Part shown: one piece after another, positions 1 to 8,500 of the stretch
How the letters are laid out: each line of letters opens with the position of its first letter
How positions within the stretch are numbered: position 1 is the stretch's first letter
Assembly (NCBI GenBank): GCA_964501335.1
Contig: CAZCTC010000056.1
Location: forward strand, 1 to 51,756
DNA from: CAZCTC01 sp964501335
GTDB lineage: Bacteria; Chloroflexota; Anaerolineae; B4-G1; SLSP01
DNA: 51,756 nucleotides
Direction of reading: 5' to 3'
Program-made: the position numbers and the translations under genes
The notes under the pieces: model-generated
What the model saw: the letters and a program-made list of their open reading frames with translations, nothing else
Told to the model about the DNA's origin: nothing
The model's database searches: none

Positions 1-16
1 GGCTCTGGAAAAGGCC

Positions 17-52
17 ATGTTTTGGTGCGCCTTCTGAGGCGCACCAAAACAT
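17..52. repeat. Hairpin element copy 1 (partial)
   Basis: A 15-bp stem (arms atgttttggtgcgcc and its complement) closes a six-base loop. The flanks ggctctggaaaaggcc and ataaataaaaagttctctccc match the other copies of the dispersed hairpin element in this window. It lies just downstream of the minus-strand operon that ends at 128, so it could also end that transcript; there is no clean T-run. Confidence 0.75.
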
Positions 53-127
53 AAATAAAAAGTTCTCTCCCCTCGGGCGGTTTCATTGTTGCTCGAGATG
101 GATGCAAGCTGGTTCTTAAATTTTATT

Positions 128-544
128 TCATGGGATTTTCGATCCCCTAATTTTGGCCAGCAGAATAGTGCTCAGATACACCGTCAGGGCATTGAAACTT
201 CCCACGATTCCTACAACAGCAAACCAGATGAAGTTAGCTAGCAGGCTCGGGGATGGGGAGCCGGGATTGCCGGTGCCCGGGTACAGTTTCGTCAGGGCTG
301 CCATGGCCAGGCCGGCGGCCAATCCTTCCAGAATGGCTCGAATCCGGCGGTACTTTCGTTTTGTGCGGTGCCAGTTCAAATAGACCGGGCTGCGTTGATA
401 AATAAGCAAGGCGGCAACCAGATCAAAGAGGACAAACAGGATAAATCCGGGAGGCGGGGGGTGATCCGCTCCGGCGTAAAGGATGCCCAACCAGCCGATA
501 AAGAAGGTGCCGGCGATGATCCGGGCGATGGTTTTCGCGCTCAT
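128..544 (-). CDS. Small integral membrane protein, unknown function
   Basis: A 138-aa protein with about four hydrophobic segments (around residues 5-22, 32-50, 70-85 and 100-125) separated by a basic loop (HRTKRKYRRIR). I chose the ATG at 544 over the longer frame to 625 because that ATG overlaps the TGA of the upstream gene as ATGA, and a GGAGG lies upstream at slightly long spacing. It is the last of three overlapping minus-strand genes, so it is probably translated by coupling. I recognise no family; it resembles short uncharacterised inner-membrane proteins. Hairpin element copy 1 follows the stop codon. Confidence 0.6.
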   Translation of the reverse strand: MSAKTIARIIAGTFFIGWLGILYAGADHPPPPGFILFVLFDLVAALLIYQRSPVYLNWHRTKRKYRRIRAILEGLAAGLAMAALTKLYPGTGNPGSPSPSLLANFIWFAVVGIVGSFNALTVYLSTILLAKIRGSKIP

Positions 545-861
545 TGCCAATTCGGCCTCCGGAGTTGACAGGTGCCGACATTGAAGATGGAGTGGGAGGT
601 CAACTGCGCGGTTTTGTTTTTCCATTCAGAGGGCGGCAGCCAATCGCGACTGGGGAAATCTTCTATCAAGATGCCGAAAGTGTAAACGGTTGAAGAAAGT
701 AATAATCTTTGTAATTTCGTCAGTTGTCCCAACCACTCCGGCAATGAAACCAACGGGTTATTGCCAGGGTCTAAAGCTTGGAATTCTATTAATTCTTTCA
801 ATGGATCCGGTACTGTGGTAAATTTATTCAAGCAGAGACACATCGGCTGTTTCAATCCCAC
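541..861 (-). CDS. Leucine-rich-repeat protein remnant
   Basis: A 106-aa frame starting at GTG 861, which overlaps the stop of the preceding gene. Residues about 12-57 hold one and a half leucine-rich repeats of the type LxxLIEFQALDPGNNPL followed by SLPEWLGQLTKLQRL. After residue 58 the sequence no longer looks like LRR and is probably out of its original frame. LRR proteins normally have many repeats, so this is likely a decayed or truncated copy that still sits in a tightly overlapping operon. It could alternatively be a genuine short LRR protein; the overlaps at both ends argue that it is still translated. Confidence 0.45.
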   Translation of the reverse strand: MGLKQPMCLCLNKFTTVPDPLKELIEFQALDPGNNPLVSLPEWLGQLTKLQRLLLSSTVYTFGILIEDFPSRDWLPPSEWKNKTAQLTSHSIFNVGTCQLRRPNWQ

Positions 862-1460
862 GAGGGCCCGGTACTGGTGGCGTAAAGATCCGGCCGGTAT
901 TTCTTGATCTCTTCTCCGAGCGAACTGTGTTTCCAGTCGCCGAACTCGATCAGCAGGATCCTGGGAGAGGGGTCAGACGATTTTATCCAGCGTTGCTTCC
1001 CTAAAATCTCCGGTTTGTTATGAAAAGTGATGGCCATCCCGGGCCTCTTTTGTAAAAAGACCCTTTCAATTGACTTCAGGTTTTCCCAGGGGGAGCGGAG
1101 ATGGAGATGGAGCCCGTCGTATTCAATTCCGGCCGGCGAGGTGATGATGTGGGCATGGGTTATTTTATAAGTGAAGGGGATCAAAAAGAAAAGACTCAGG
1201 GTAGGGAGAAACCCCATCATTTCAAAGATCAGTATAGAAAGAGTTTTGTCTATGCTATATTGCGCTGATGATTCTGCCATTTTCAATCCCAGACTTACAA
1301 ATGTAGTAATGATAACCAGACCCATACCGATCATAACTGCCATACTGGCTGTATAAAGGATTCGATACTTTAGCGCGATGCGATGAATATAGCGTTCTCC
1401 ATTGGAGTCCATAGCTTCAATTCCTCTCTCAATAACAATGTCGGGTTTTTCCTCATCCAT
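852..1460 (-). CDS. Membrane protein with PH-like cytoplasmic domain
   Basis: A 202-aa protein. Two hydrophobic segments (about residues 33-56 and 78-100) are followed by a polar domain that begins with HIITSPAGIEYDGLHLHLRSPWENLKSIE. This pattern (an old strand, a 'PxGIEY' turn, then 'PWENLKSIE') resembles bacterial PH-domain (bPH) membrane proteins. Function is unknown; such domains are thought to sit on the inner face of the membrane. It is the first gene of a three-gene overlapping minus-strand operon; its TGA overlaps the GTG start of the next gene. Confidence 0.65.
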   Translation of the reverse strand: MDEEKPDIVIERGIEAMDSNGERYIHRIALKYRILYTASMAVMIGMGLVIITTFVSLGLKMAESSAQYSIDKTLSILIFEMMGFLPTLSLFFLIPFTYKITHAHIITSPAGIEYDGLHLHLRSPWENLKSIERVFLQKRPGMAITFHNKPEILGKQRWIKSSDPSPRILLIEFGDWKHSSLGEEIKKYRPDLYATSTGPSWD

Positions 1461-1702
1461 GACGCGCTCTCGTGAAAAGGGTGAAATATTGCCTGCATGT
1501 CATGGGCTTATATCCTTTGTTTAGTGTACTCTTCCTTATCCAAATGTCTAATTTCCTGAGGCGAGAGGGCGTCCACGCAGGGGTGTCCCTACATTGGCGG
1601 TGTTCGGGTAGGGGCGGCCCGATGTGGCTGCCCTGGGGGAGATTTTTGCACGGCGGGGCCTATTTTCAGGACAGAAGGTCATGCCGGGGGCGGCACCCCG
1701 AA

Positions 1703-2076
1703 GGATGAAAATTCAGAACCAGATTTTAACGCAGAGGCGGAGAGATCGCAGAGAGACGCAGAGAGGGATAAATTATTTTCTCTGGCTCTGCGTCTCTGCT
1801 TTTTTGCGTCTGTTTACAACATCTTCGATCTGCGTTAAAAATCCCGGCTATTTTCAGGACAGAAGACCATGAAGGGTGGACACCCCGAAGGATGAAAATT
1901 CAGAACCAGATTTTAACGCAGAGGCGGAGAGATCGCAGAGAGACGCAGAGAGGGATAAATTATTTTCTCTGGCTCTGCGTCTCTGCTTTTTTGCGTCTGT
2001 TTACAACATCTTCGATCTGCGTTAAAAATCCCGGCTATTTTCAGGACAGAAGACCATGAAGGGTGGACACCCCGAA
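1703..2076. repeat. Tandem duplication, two 187-bp units
   Basis: Units 1703-1889 and 1890-2076 follow each other, and a third begins at 2077 (ggatgaaaat) before diverging. They are nearly identical, including the ends of the unit. Each unit holds a long imperfect inverted repeat: ttaacgcagaggcg near the start, ctctgcgtctctgc in the middle and tctgcgttaaaa near the end. This cgcagag-type sequence recurs at about 4003-4110, 24745-24850 and 50766-50884. The gene-free stretch 1461-2603 otherwise holds only hairpin element copy 2 and a small hairpin; I see no convincing gene there. Confidence 0.85.
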
Positions 2077-2225
2077 GGATGAAAATGGTTTTCAGGCGCT
2101 GCCTGTTGGCCCTCATCCTCCCCCCGGCCCCCTCCTCGCGAAGCACCCCAACGAACACGCGGGAACGGGGATCTGGTTCCTGTATGTTGATTGCTCTGGG
2201 GGGGAAGGAGGGGGAGAGAAAGTCA

Positions 2226-2361
2226 CCGGGGCGGCTCTGGAAAAAGGCCATGTTTTCGCGCGCCTCAGAAGGCGCGCGAAAACATAAACAAAAAATTCTC
2301 TCTCCCGGGCCTGCGCGTCGTTTTTTACCTGGAAAGGGCCTGTTGCGGGGTGCAAAAACGG
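2226..2361. repeat. Hairpin element copy 2 (identical to copy 3)
   Basis: A 136-bp stretch, identical to 3246-3381 as far as I can read. The central hairpin at 2250-2285 has arms atgttttcgcgcgcc / ggcgcgcgaaaacat and loop tcagaa. The 3' flank reads ataaacaaaaaattctctct and then a second conserved block (cctgcgcgtcgttttttacc, then tgttgcggggtgcaaaaacgg). Confidence 0.9.
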
Positions 2362-2461
2362 TTTTTAATTGATGAAAACCTCACATCTCCTAATGTCTTT
2401 TTAGAAAACAATCGAATATTTCGACATGGATTTGCTTGCATTTAGAATTACTATAGGGTAG

Positions 2462-2480
2462 CCTGGGGTGTAGCCCCAGG
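2462..2480. other. Small hairpin upstream of the regulator gene's 3' end
   Basis: The sequence cctggggtgtagccccagg forms a 7-bp GC-rich stem with a 5-base loop. It lies between the hairpin element and the convergent end of the XRE gene. There is no T-run, so its role as a terminator is unproven. Confidence 0.4.
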
Positions 2481-2603
2481 AAAACGGGGCAGTTTACGGG
2501 CATTTTCCGATTAATCCGGGATTTCCCGTCCCATTTACGCGCATGGTAAGGATTCCCGGTTGATTGGATTAATTATTTGCGCGTGGGGACAGCGGCCGTT
2601 TTT

Positions 2604-2963
2604 TCAAGCTTCCTCTTCCGGGGGCACCGATTCAATCCCGCGCTCTTTCAACATCATCCGGGCGAGGCGCAGCAAAATGTCCTGATCTTCTTTGGGAAGG
2701 TATGAAGCGCACTTCGCCAGTTCATCCGTCACGGGGGATTCATTCCGCTTCAGGTAGGAGAGGCCTGCCCGCTGCAACACCTCTTCCGGGGGCATCCCAA
2801 AGGCACGAGCCACGCCGAGACAAAATTTCATTCCGGGCTTTCGTTTATTTCCTAAAACAGGGGATATTATACCTTTGGAAATTTCAGCTCGACGACCTAG
2901 CTCACTATAACTCCAACCCCTTTGATTTAATTCTGTTATTACCCAATCGGTGAATTCCGACAT
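2604..2963 (-). CDS. XRE-family helix-turn-helix transcriptional regulator
   Basis: A 119-aa protein with an N-terminal HTH_XRE domain (about residues 8-62: WSYSELGRRAEISKGIISPVLGNKRKPGMKFCLGVARAFGMPPEEVLQRAG) and a C-terminal tail predicted to be helical. Such proteins bind palindromic operators; this one resembles phage- or plasmid-type regulators. I chose the ATG at 2963 because AGGGGAG lies five bases upstream; a GTG six bases earlier is possible. Upstream, tgattaatca at 2997-3006 is a perfect 10-bp palindrome and a candidate operator. The gene is bracketed by two identical 136-bp repeats, so it sits on a segment that recombination could delete. Confidence 0.85.
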   Translation of the reverse strand: MSEFTDWVITELNQRGWSYSELGRRAEISKGIISPVLGNKRKPGMKFCLGVARAFGMPPEEVLQRAGLSYLKRNESPVTDELAKCASYLPKEDQDILLRLARMMLKERGIESVPPEEEA

Positions 2964-2996
2964 AATCACTCCCCTTCAGATTACTAACGGGTCTGC

Positions 2997-3006
2997 TGAT
3001 TAATCA
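2997..3006. promoter_or_regulatory. Candidate operator upstream of the XRE gene
   Basis: The palindrome tgattaatca lies about 35 bp upstream of the regulator's start. An autoregulatory site is plausible, but this rests on position and symmetry only. Confidence 0.25.
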
Positions 3007-3024
3007 ACAATCTGTGCCTTTAGC

Positions 3025-3160
3025 TTTTAGCGTCCCGCAAAAGGTTTTTGCCCGGCCCGAACCGACGCGCTGGACAGGCAGAGAGAGGTTGTTTTTTTGT
3101 TTTTTCGGCGGCTTCAGAAAGCCGCCGAAAAAACGGCTGTTCTTTTACTTGTCTTCCGAG
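3025..3160. repeat. Hairpin element copy 4 (variant)
   Basis: The hairpin at 3099-3134 has arms gttttttcggcggctt and its complement, so the stem sequence differs from the other copies but still pairs. The left flank carries the conserved blocks agcgtcccgcaaaagg and gacgcgctgg. It is in the opposite orientation to copy 3. Confidence 0.75.
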
Positions 3161-3245
3161 CCCGTTGCACAGGTTGAAAAAACCTGTGTTTTTGCGTTGG
3201 TTTCTTCCCTAATCCTTTTTCCAGATAGTTAACTCAGAAAGTATC

Positions 3246-3381
3246 CCGGGGCGGCTCTGGAAAAAGGCCATGTTTTCGCGCGCCTCAGAAGGCGCGCGAA
3301 AACATAAACAAAAAATTCTCTCTCCCGGGCCTGCGCGTCGTTTTTTACCTGGAAAGGGCCTGTTGCGGGGTGCAAAAACGG
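3246..3381. repeat. Hairpin element copy 3 (identical to copy 2)
   Basis: Central hairpin at 3270-3305. Together with copy 2 it forms a direct repeat 1,020 bp apart that flanks the XRE regulator gene. Confidence 0.9.
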
Positions 3382-3432
3382 CTTTTAATTGGTGTTAATG
3401 AAAATTATCCGGTTGTTCGTTAAATTAAGCTC

Positions 3433-3460
3433 TTGACAAAATAATGGAGAAGTATAGAAT
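3433..3460 (+). promoter_or_regulatory. Sigma70-type promoter for the RHH gene
   Basis: A perfect -35 hexamer TTGACA (3433-3438), a 16-bp spacer and the -10 hexamer TAGAAT (3455-3460). The AT-rich stretch to 3510 contains gtatag and a later ctatac, a possible inverted operator for the ribbon-helix-helix protein encoded just downstream. Confidence 0.7.
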
Positions 3461-3519
3461 GTTATATGATTGAACGTAATGATATTTAATGATACGATAT
3501 GCTATACGAAAGGAGTCCC

Positions 3520-3720
3520 ATGCATCCAAAAGAACAGACGCTCTTCCAGGCCTTCCTGGACGAAGAGATCCAGCAGCAGCTGGCCGAACTGGCGCGGCTC
3601 GATCAGCGTTCCCGCTCCGGCGAAGTGCGCTGGCTGATCGCTCAGGAATATTCCCGTCGTACCGGAAATCCGCCCACGCCCGGCCTCGCCCCACATCCTG
3701 AAACCGTGGGCAGTCGTTGA
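3520..3720 (+). CDS. Small ribbon-helix-helix-like DNA-binding protein
   Basis: A 66-aa protein. Residues about 12-50 (FLDEEIQQQLAELARLDQRSRSGEVRWLIAQEYSRR) look like an Arc/CopG-type fold: a short strand with a dimer-forming amphipathic helix, then 'RSRSGEVRWLIAQEYSRR' for the second helix. The start at 3520 is preceded by AAAGGAG. It has its own promoter and tandem terminator hairpins and lies directly upstream of a replication gene, an arrangement typical of plasmid copy-control or partition regulators. Which of these it is cannot be told from sequence. Confidence 0.65.
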   Translation: MHPKEQTLFQAFLDEEIQQQLAELARLDQRSRSGEVRWLIAQEYSRRTGNPPTPGLAPHPETVGSR

Positions 3721-3741
3721 TCATCCCCGATATATAAAAGG

Positions 3742-3808
3742 GCTCTTGACCCGATGAAGGCCGGGTCAAGAGCAGTACCAGAACTGTTCACCAACTGGTA
3801 CTTTTATT
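3742..3808 (+). terminator. Tandem hairpin terminator after the RHH gene
   Basis: Two stems follow the stop codon. The first (3742-3773) has 12-bp arms gctcttgacccg and its complement. The second (3774-3802) has 8-bp arms agtaccag / ctggtact and is followed by tttatta, so the second one fits an intrinsic terminator. Confidence 0.7.
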
Positions 3809-3813
3809 ATACC

Positions 3814-3860
3814 CGTAAAACGTAAAACGTGAAACGTGGGGAATAAAACGTAAAACGTAA
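3814..3860. repeat. cgtaaaacg microrepeats
   Basis: Short units of cgtaaaa/cgtgaaa type are repeated about six times (ccgtaaaacgtaaaacgtg and again taaaacgtaaaacgtaatg). This lies in the gene-free stretch 3721-4237, which otherwise holds a terminator, hairpin copy 5 and a cgcagag-type tract at about 4003-4110. Confidence 0.6.
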
Positions 3861-3874
3861 TGATCCATCGGCCA

Positions 3875-3912
3875 GGGGAATTTGCACGCCTCAGAAGGCG
3901 TGCAAATTCCCC
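3875..3912. repeat. Hairpin element copy 5 (stem only)
   Basis: A 16-bp stem (ggggaatttgcacgcc and its complement) around loop tcagaa. The loop is that of copies 2, 3 and 8 but the stem sequence is different on both arms, so pairing is maintained by paired changes. The usual flanks are missing. Confidence 0.65.
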
Positions 3913-4237
3913 AGAAAACAATCCCCCTTTCCCCCGCAAGCGGGGGAAAGGGGGGTAGGGGGGATAGAGGGGGCCAGCGTGGCCTGTTTTCAAAACAGAA
4001 CCAGATTCAATGCAGAGAAAATTTAAAGAGAATCTCTTCTCCTCTTCTCTGTGTCCTCTGTGTCTCTGCGGTGAATCTTTTCGCTGCTCTCCGGTGAATC
4101 TTTTCCCCGCTTTGCGGTGAATTCTCTCTGTCCTTTTACCATACCCGGAACCCGGGTCCGGCGTCGGGCCTGCGCGGGAGTTGTCGTTCTCCCAGCCCCG
4201 GCACGGTTGCTCCGGCCATCCGAAAAGGAGTTAATCC

Positions 4238-5452
4238 ATGTTAATCTCTCAGGCCAAACCGGCCCCGCAATATGTCAAAATCCCGGCGGCCGCACTGGAG
4301 GCGCTGTTCAACACTCCGCTCCGCGAAAACCGCATCATCGGCAAAGGTCACACCGAGACGCTGCTGCGCATGGCCCGCTATCTCTGGGGCGATGTCGTGC
4401 TCGACGGCAGCCGCGCCGATTTTGCCGCCGCGCTGGGACTCGATCCCCAGACCTTTGAGAAACATTGCCCGGAGCTGGCCCGCGCCGGCTGCTGGCATTA
4501 TCTCCAGCCCCAACACGGCTATTACCGTTTCCTCGGCTTCGTTCAGACCGACGAAGAGGCCGCAGCCCTACGCGAAGCCTGGAGTGAGGCGCTTGCCTGG
4601 GCCGCCGAACAGGAGCGCCTTCACGGCAAACATATCTCCGCTCCGCTGCTCACCGCCCGGGCCGAGGAGCTGGTCGATGCGTCAAAATTGACGTTTCCTG
4701 TTGTTGTTTCTTCTCTCTCTTCTTCTCTGGAAAATTCTCTTTCTGGGGAGAAAAAACAACAAGAAAAAAAGGTCGTCGCGTCAAAATTGACGCAATGCGC
4801 CGCCGATGAATCAATTTTGACGCTTTCCAGCGCCGATGAATCAAAATTGACGCGATCCTCGCCGCCCGAAAAGAACGCCCCCGCAGCCATCGAACTCTCC
4901 GACGAACTGCTGGATTTCCTGGATCAGCTCGCCTGGATCGGGGACCTGACCCCGGTCCAGCAGGCCGCCGCCGAATCCGAAGCACGGGTGTTGGGCTGGG
5001 CTCGTTACTGCCTGAGCGAGCAGCGCACCGGCAAGGTCCGCAATCCCGGCAGCCTCTTCCGGCGGGCCATCACCGGCGGCACCTGGCCGCCCCAGGACTT
5101 CATCACCCCGCCGGAGATCCCTCTCGCCAGCGAGCATCCCGAACTGGCCGCCCGGTTCTTCCACCAGAACGAGGTCGAAATCGTGCCGGGCTATGTCCGC
5201 CATCAGGAAGCCCATGAACTCTGGAAAAAGGTTCTGAATGAACTCGAGCTCCAGATGATGCAGGCCACTTACAATACCTGGCTGAGGGATACCCGGGGCA
5301 TCGGGTATCTGGAATCCTCCCCCACCCTGGTGGTTGAGGTAAAAAATTCCCTCAGTATTGAATGGCTTACCAATCGATTGCTCCCCATCATCAACCGGAC
5401 TTTGACCCGGATTACCGGCGAGGCGGTGCCGATCCAGTTCATCAATTTGTAG
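4238..5452 (+). CDS. Plasmid/phage-type replication initiator with DnaA-N-like C-terminus
   Basis: A 404-aa protein, start ATG 4238 preceded by AAAAGGAG. Residues about 17-120 look like a winged-helix initiator domain (RIIGKGHTETLLRMARYLW, then ADFAAALGLDPQTFEKHCPELARAGCW). Residues about 146-215 are a low-complexity linker (repeats of SKLT). Residues about 217-275 are helical, with a DnaD-like flavour. Residues about 325-404 match the N-terminal domain of DnaA (ELWKKVLNELELQMMQATYNTWLRD, then a PTLVVEVKNSLSIEWLTNR-type strand/helix), which in DnaA contacts the replicative helicase. The linker-coding DNA carries iterons at 4682-4852, so gene and origin appear to overlap, as in the lambda O gene. 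I infer an initiator that binds its own gene and recruits helicase. No helicase loader lies next to it. Confidence 0.75.
   Translation: MLISQAKPAPQYVKIPAAALEALFNTPLRENRIIGKGHTETLLRMARYLWGDVVLDGSRADFAAALGLDPQTFEKHCPELARAGCWHYLQPQHGYYRFLGFVQTDEEAAALREAWSEALAWAAEQERLHGKHISAPLLTARAEELVDASKLTFPVVVSSLSSSLENSLSGEKKQQEKKVVASKLTQCAADESILTLSSADESKLTRSSPPEKNAPAAIELSDELLDFLDQLAWIGDLTPVQQAAAESEARVLGWARYCLSEQRTGKVRNPGSLFRRAITGGTWPPQDFITPPEIPLASEHPELAARFFHQNEVEIVPGYVRHQEAHELWKKVLNELELQMMQATYNTWLRDTRGIGYLESSPTLVVEVKNSLSIEWLTNRLLPIINRTLTRITGEAVPIQFINL
4682..4852 (+). repeat. Iterons inside the first replication gene (candidate origin)
   Basis: Four copies of the 12-mer TCAAAATTGACG (one with centre TT instead of AA) start at 4682, 4781, 4811 and 4841. 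The last three are spaced exactly 30 bp, about three helical turns, and 4801-4830 and 4831-4860 are near-identical 30-bp units beginning cgccgatgaatcaa. With its cg prefix each copy is nearly palindromic. Between the first and second copy lies a polypyrimidine/polypurine stretch (about 4695-4770) that could unwind easily. The repeats fall in the linker of the encoded protein. Confidence 0.75.
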
Positions 5453-5540
5453 CGTCCCGCAAAGGGCGCTTGCCCGGCAAGGCACGCCGCGCTGTGCGAA
5501 GCAGGGGGAGATATTTTTTGTTTATGTTTTCGTGGTGAAT
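5451..5540. repeat. Hairpin element copy 6 (half element)
   Basis: The left half is present (gcgtcccgcaaaggg, gacagenic-type block gcgctgtgcgaagcaggggg, then ttttttgtttatgttttcg). The sequence then switches to tggtgaattatgcg instead of the second hairpin arm. The same junction tggt is seen in copy 9, and gaattatgcggtactg recurs after copy 10. Confidence 0.6.
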
Positions 5541-5553
5541 TATGCGTTACTGT

Positions 5554-8500
5554 CTATTTTCCTTTCATGACGATCGGCAGGAAGACTCGATGCGTGCGGA
5601 AAGTCGCCGTGACCGCCTTTGGCCCGTCCATCGTAACAGTTATCACAGAGGCCGTGCCGGTGATCGCGCCGCTCCAGCCATCGAAGGAAGCCGTTCTCGT
5701 CGACGTGGCGGTCAGGGTGACCACGGTGCCGGGAGCAAACGAAGCCGCACAGCTGCCGCCGTTGCAGTTGATCCCTATGGGCTGGCTCGACACCAGGCCG
5801 GCGTTGTTGCCGATGATCGTTACGGTCAAGGGATAATAGACACCGAAGTCGAAAGCGGTCGTGATGGTGTGATCGGCGGTAATGTTGGTGAAGGTGTAGA
5901 CGGAAGGAGTCCCGACAGAAATGCCGTCGACCCATACGTCAATAACGTGATAGTTGGGGTTGGGATTGATCGAGAAAGCCGCGCTGCTGCCATAGGTCAC
6001 GGTTTGCGGGCCGTTGGGGCTGATCGAGCCGTTCGCTCCGGCCGTGGCGGTGATAATGTAGGTATTGACGGCAAAGGCGGCGGTGATGGTATGGTTGGCG
6101 GTGACGTTGGTGAAGGTGTAGACGCTCACCGCGCCGACCGACGTGCCGTCGGCCCGGACATCGATGATGTGATAGCCCAGAGCGGGAGCGATGGTGAAGA
6201 CCGCGCTGCTGCCGTAATTTACCGTCTGCGGGACGCCGGGGGTAATCGATCCGTTCACGCTGGCGGTGGGGGTGATGGTGTAAGTGTTGATCGCAAAGGC
6301 GGCGGTGATGATGTGGTTGGTGGTTACGTTGGTAAAGGCGTAACTGCCGACCACGCCGATCGGAGCGCCGTCTACATACACGCCGGTCGTGTGATAGCCG
6401 GTGTTGGGCGCGATGGTAAAGGTGATGGCGCTGCCGGAGGCCACGGCTTGTGGAGTGCCGGGCGTAATGCTGCCGCCCATTCCTGCCGTCGGGGTGATGA
6501 GATAGGTGCTGAAGGTGGCCGTCACGGCCCGATCGCCGTTCATGGTCAGCGTAATCGTGTTGGCTGTGCTGGTGATTGCCCCGCTCCAGCCGATAAAGGC
6601 AGCCGTTCCCGTCGGTGTGACGGTGAGCGTGACGAGAGTGCCGGGGTAGAAATAAGCGGTGCAGCTAGCGCTGCAGCTTACGCCGGCGGGCTGGCTGGTA
6701 ATGATCCCGGCGTCGTTCCCGACAATCTGAAGCGTAAGCCGGGAATAATTGCTCTCGTAGGCGCCCATATCGACCGCGGTGCCTGAGACGCGCGGGTGAT
6801 TGTCGAGGTCGGTAGCGGCGGTCACGCTGAGTGTATTGCCCGCATCGATGGCCGGGGAGCCCGGACTCAGCCGGAGATTGCCCATGGCGGCATCGATAAA
6901 TTGCGGATCGCGGTTGAGATTCATGGTTCCGGTATAGCCGCCCTGGATATCGCTGTAAGTTACGGTGGGAGTTGCTTTGTAGTTGTAAATCTGCGCACTC
7001 TGGGGAGCTGTATTGCCCCACACGATGCCGTTGACCAGCGTAGGGTTGCTTATACCGAAGGCGCCGCCGTCGCTGGCTATCCCGCCTCCCTGGTTGCCGG
7101 CAGAGTTATCGTAGAAGGTGACATTGGTCAACGAAGGATTGCTTACCCCTCTGGAATAGCCCTCGTTATATATTCCGCCGCCGTCGTTGGTAGCGGAGTT
7201 GCCGTAGAAGACGACATTGGTCAACGCGGGACTGCTTTGTCCGGCGTAGCCCGCGTTAAACATCCCGCCGCCGTAGGCGGCCGCATTGTGATTGAAGGTG
7301 ACATTGGTCAACGACGGATTGCTTACTCCTCCGGAAAAGCCGTCGTTGTACATTCCGCCGCCTTTTTCGGTAGCGGAGTTGCCGCTGAAAGTGATATGGG
7401 TCAGGGCGGGACTGCAGGCGTGACCGGCGGTATTTCCTTCACAAAATAAGCCGCCGCCTCTGACATTTGGATAGGAACCACAGGCATTTCCGGCCGTCAG
7501 GATGAAACCGTCCAGGACTACCGTGTCGGTAATCGATCCATAGGTCACGCCGTCCAGGAACATTACGTGGTAGGCGTTAGTCCCGGTGATTCCGGCCGTG
7601 TTCGTCACCACGCCGCCAACCGTGGCGTCGTTTTGGTCGAGATCTCCACTGAGAATCGTGGGATGGGCCGTCCAGTTACGTTGGGTCCGCAATGTTTCCG
7701 TCGCCGCGAAGCCGCCGTAAAGCTGGACATTGTTCCGCTCGATGCGGAAGGTTTCTCTCGCAGCGTTGTCGACATGGCCGGCGCCTTCATCGGGATAGTA
7801 CAGACCTTCGGCCACCCAGACTTCATACATTGTGCCGGCATGGCTGTTGGTCCAATCCAGCGCATTTTGCACGGTGGTGTAAGCCGTGGTCCAGGAAAGA
7901 CCGTCGTGGACGGGACCGGGCGCGTCTTTATCGACATGGAGGATGCTGTTTACAAAGGCAGCGGTGATCGTGTGGTCCGCCGTGACATGGGTGAAGGTGT
8001 AACTGTTCACCATTCCTATTGAGGCGCCGTCCACGTACACATTACCTATGTAATAGCCAGGATTCGGGGTAATGGTAAAAGCGGCGGAGCCGTCATAGGT
8101 TACCGTCTGCGGGCCGCCGGGGTTGATGGTCCCACCGATGCCGGCGGTGGGGGTAATGATATAAGTGTTGATGGCAAAGGCGGCGGTGATGATGTGGTTG
8201 GCGGTCACGTTGGTAAAGGCGTAGCTGTCGACTACGCCGATCGGGGCGCCGTCCACATACACGCCGGTCGTGTGATAGCCGGTGTCGGGCGCGATCGTAA
8301 AAGTAACTGCGCTGCCGGGGATTACGATTTGTGGGGTGCCGGGCGTAATACTGCCGCCCATTCCTGCCGTCGGGGTGATGGAATAGGTGAAGAAGGTGGC
8401 AGTCACGACCCGGGCGCCGTTCATGATCAGCGTAATCGTGTTGGCTGAGCTGGTGATTGCCCCGCTCCAGCCGATAAAGATGTTGCTGAGCAACGGCGTG

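Noticed and set aside
1472..2445. Several short plus- and minus-strand frames in the repeat region
   Set aside because: They run through tandem and hairpin repeats, differ from copy to copy only by repeat identity, and have no recognisable protein features.
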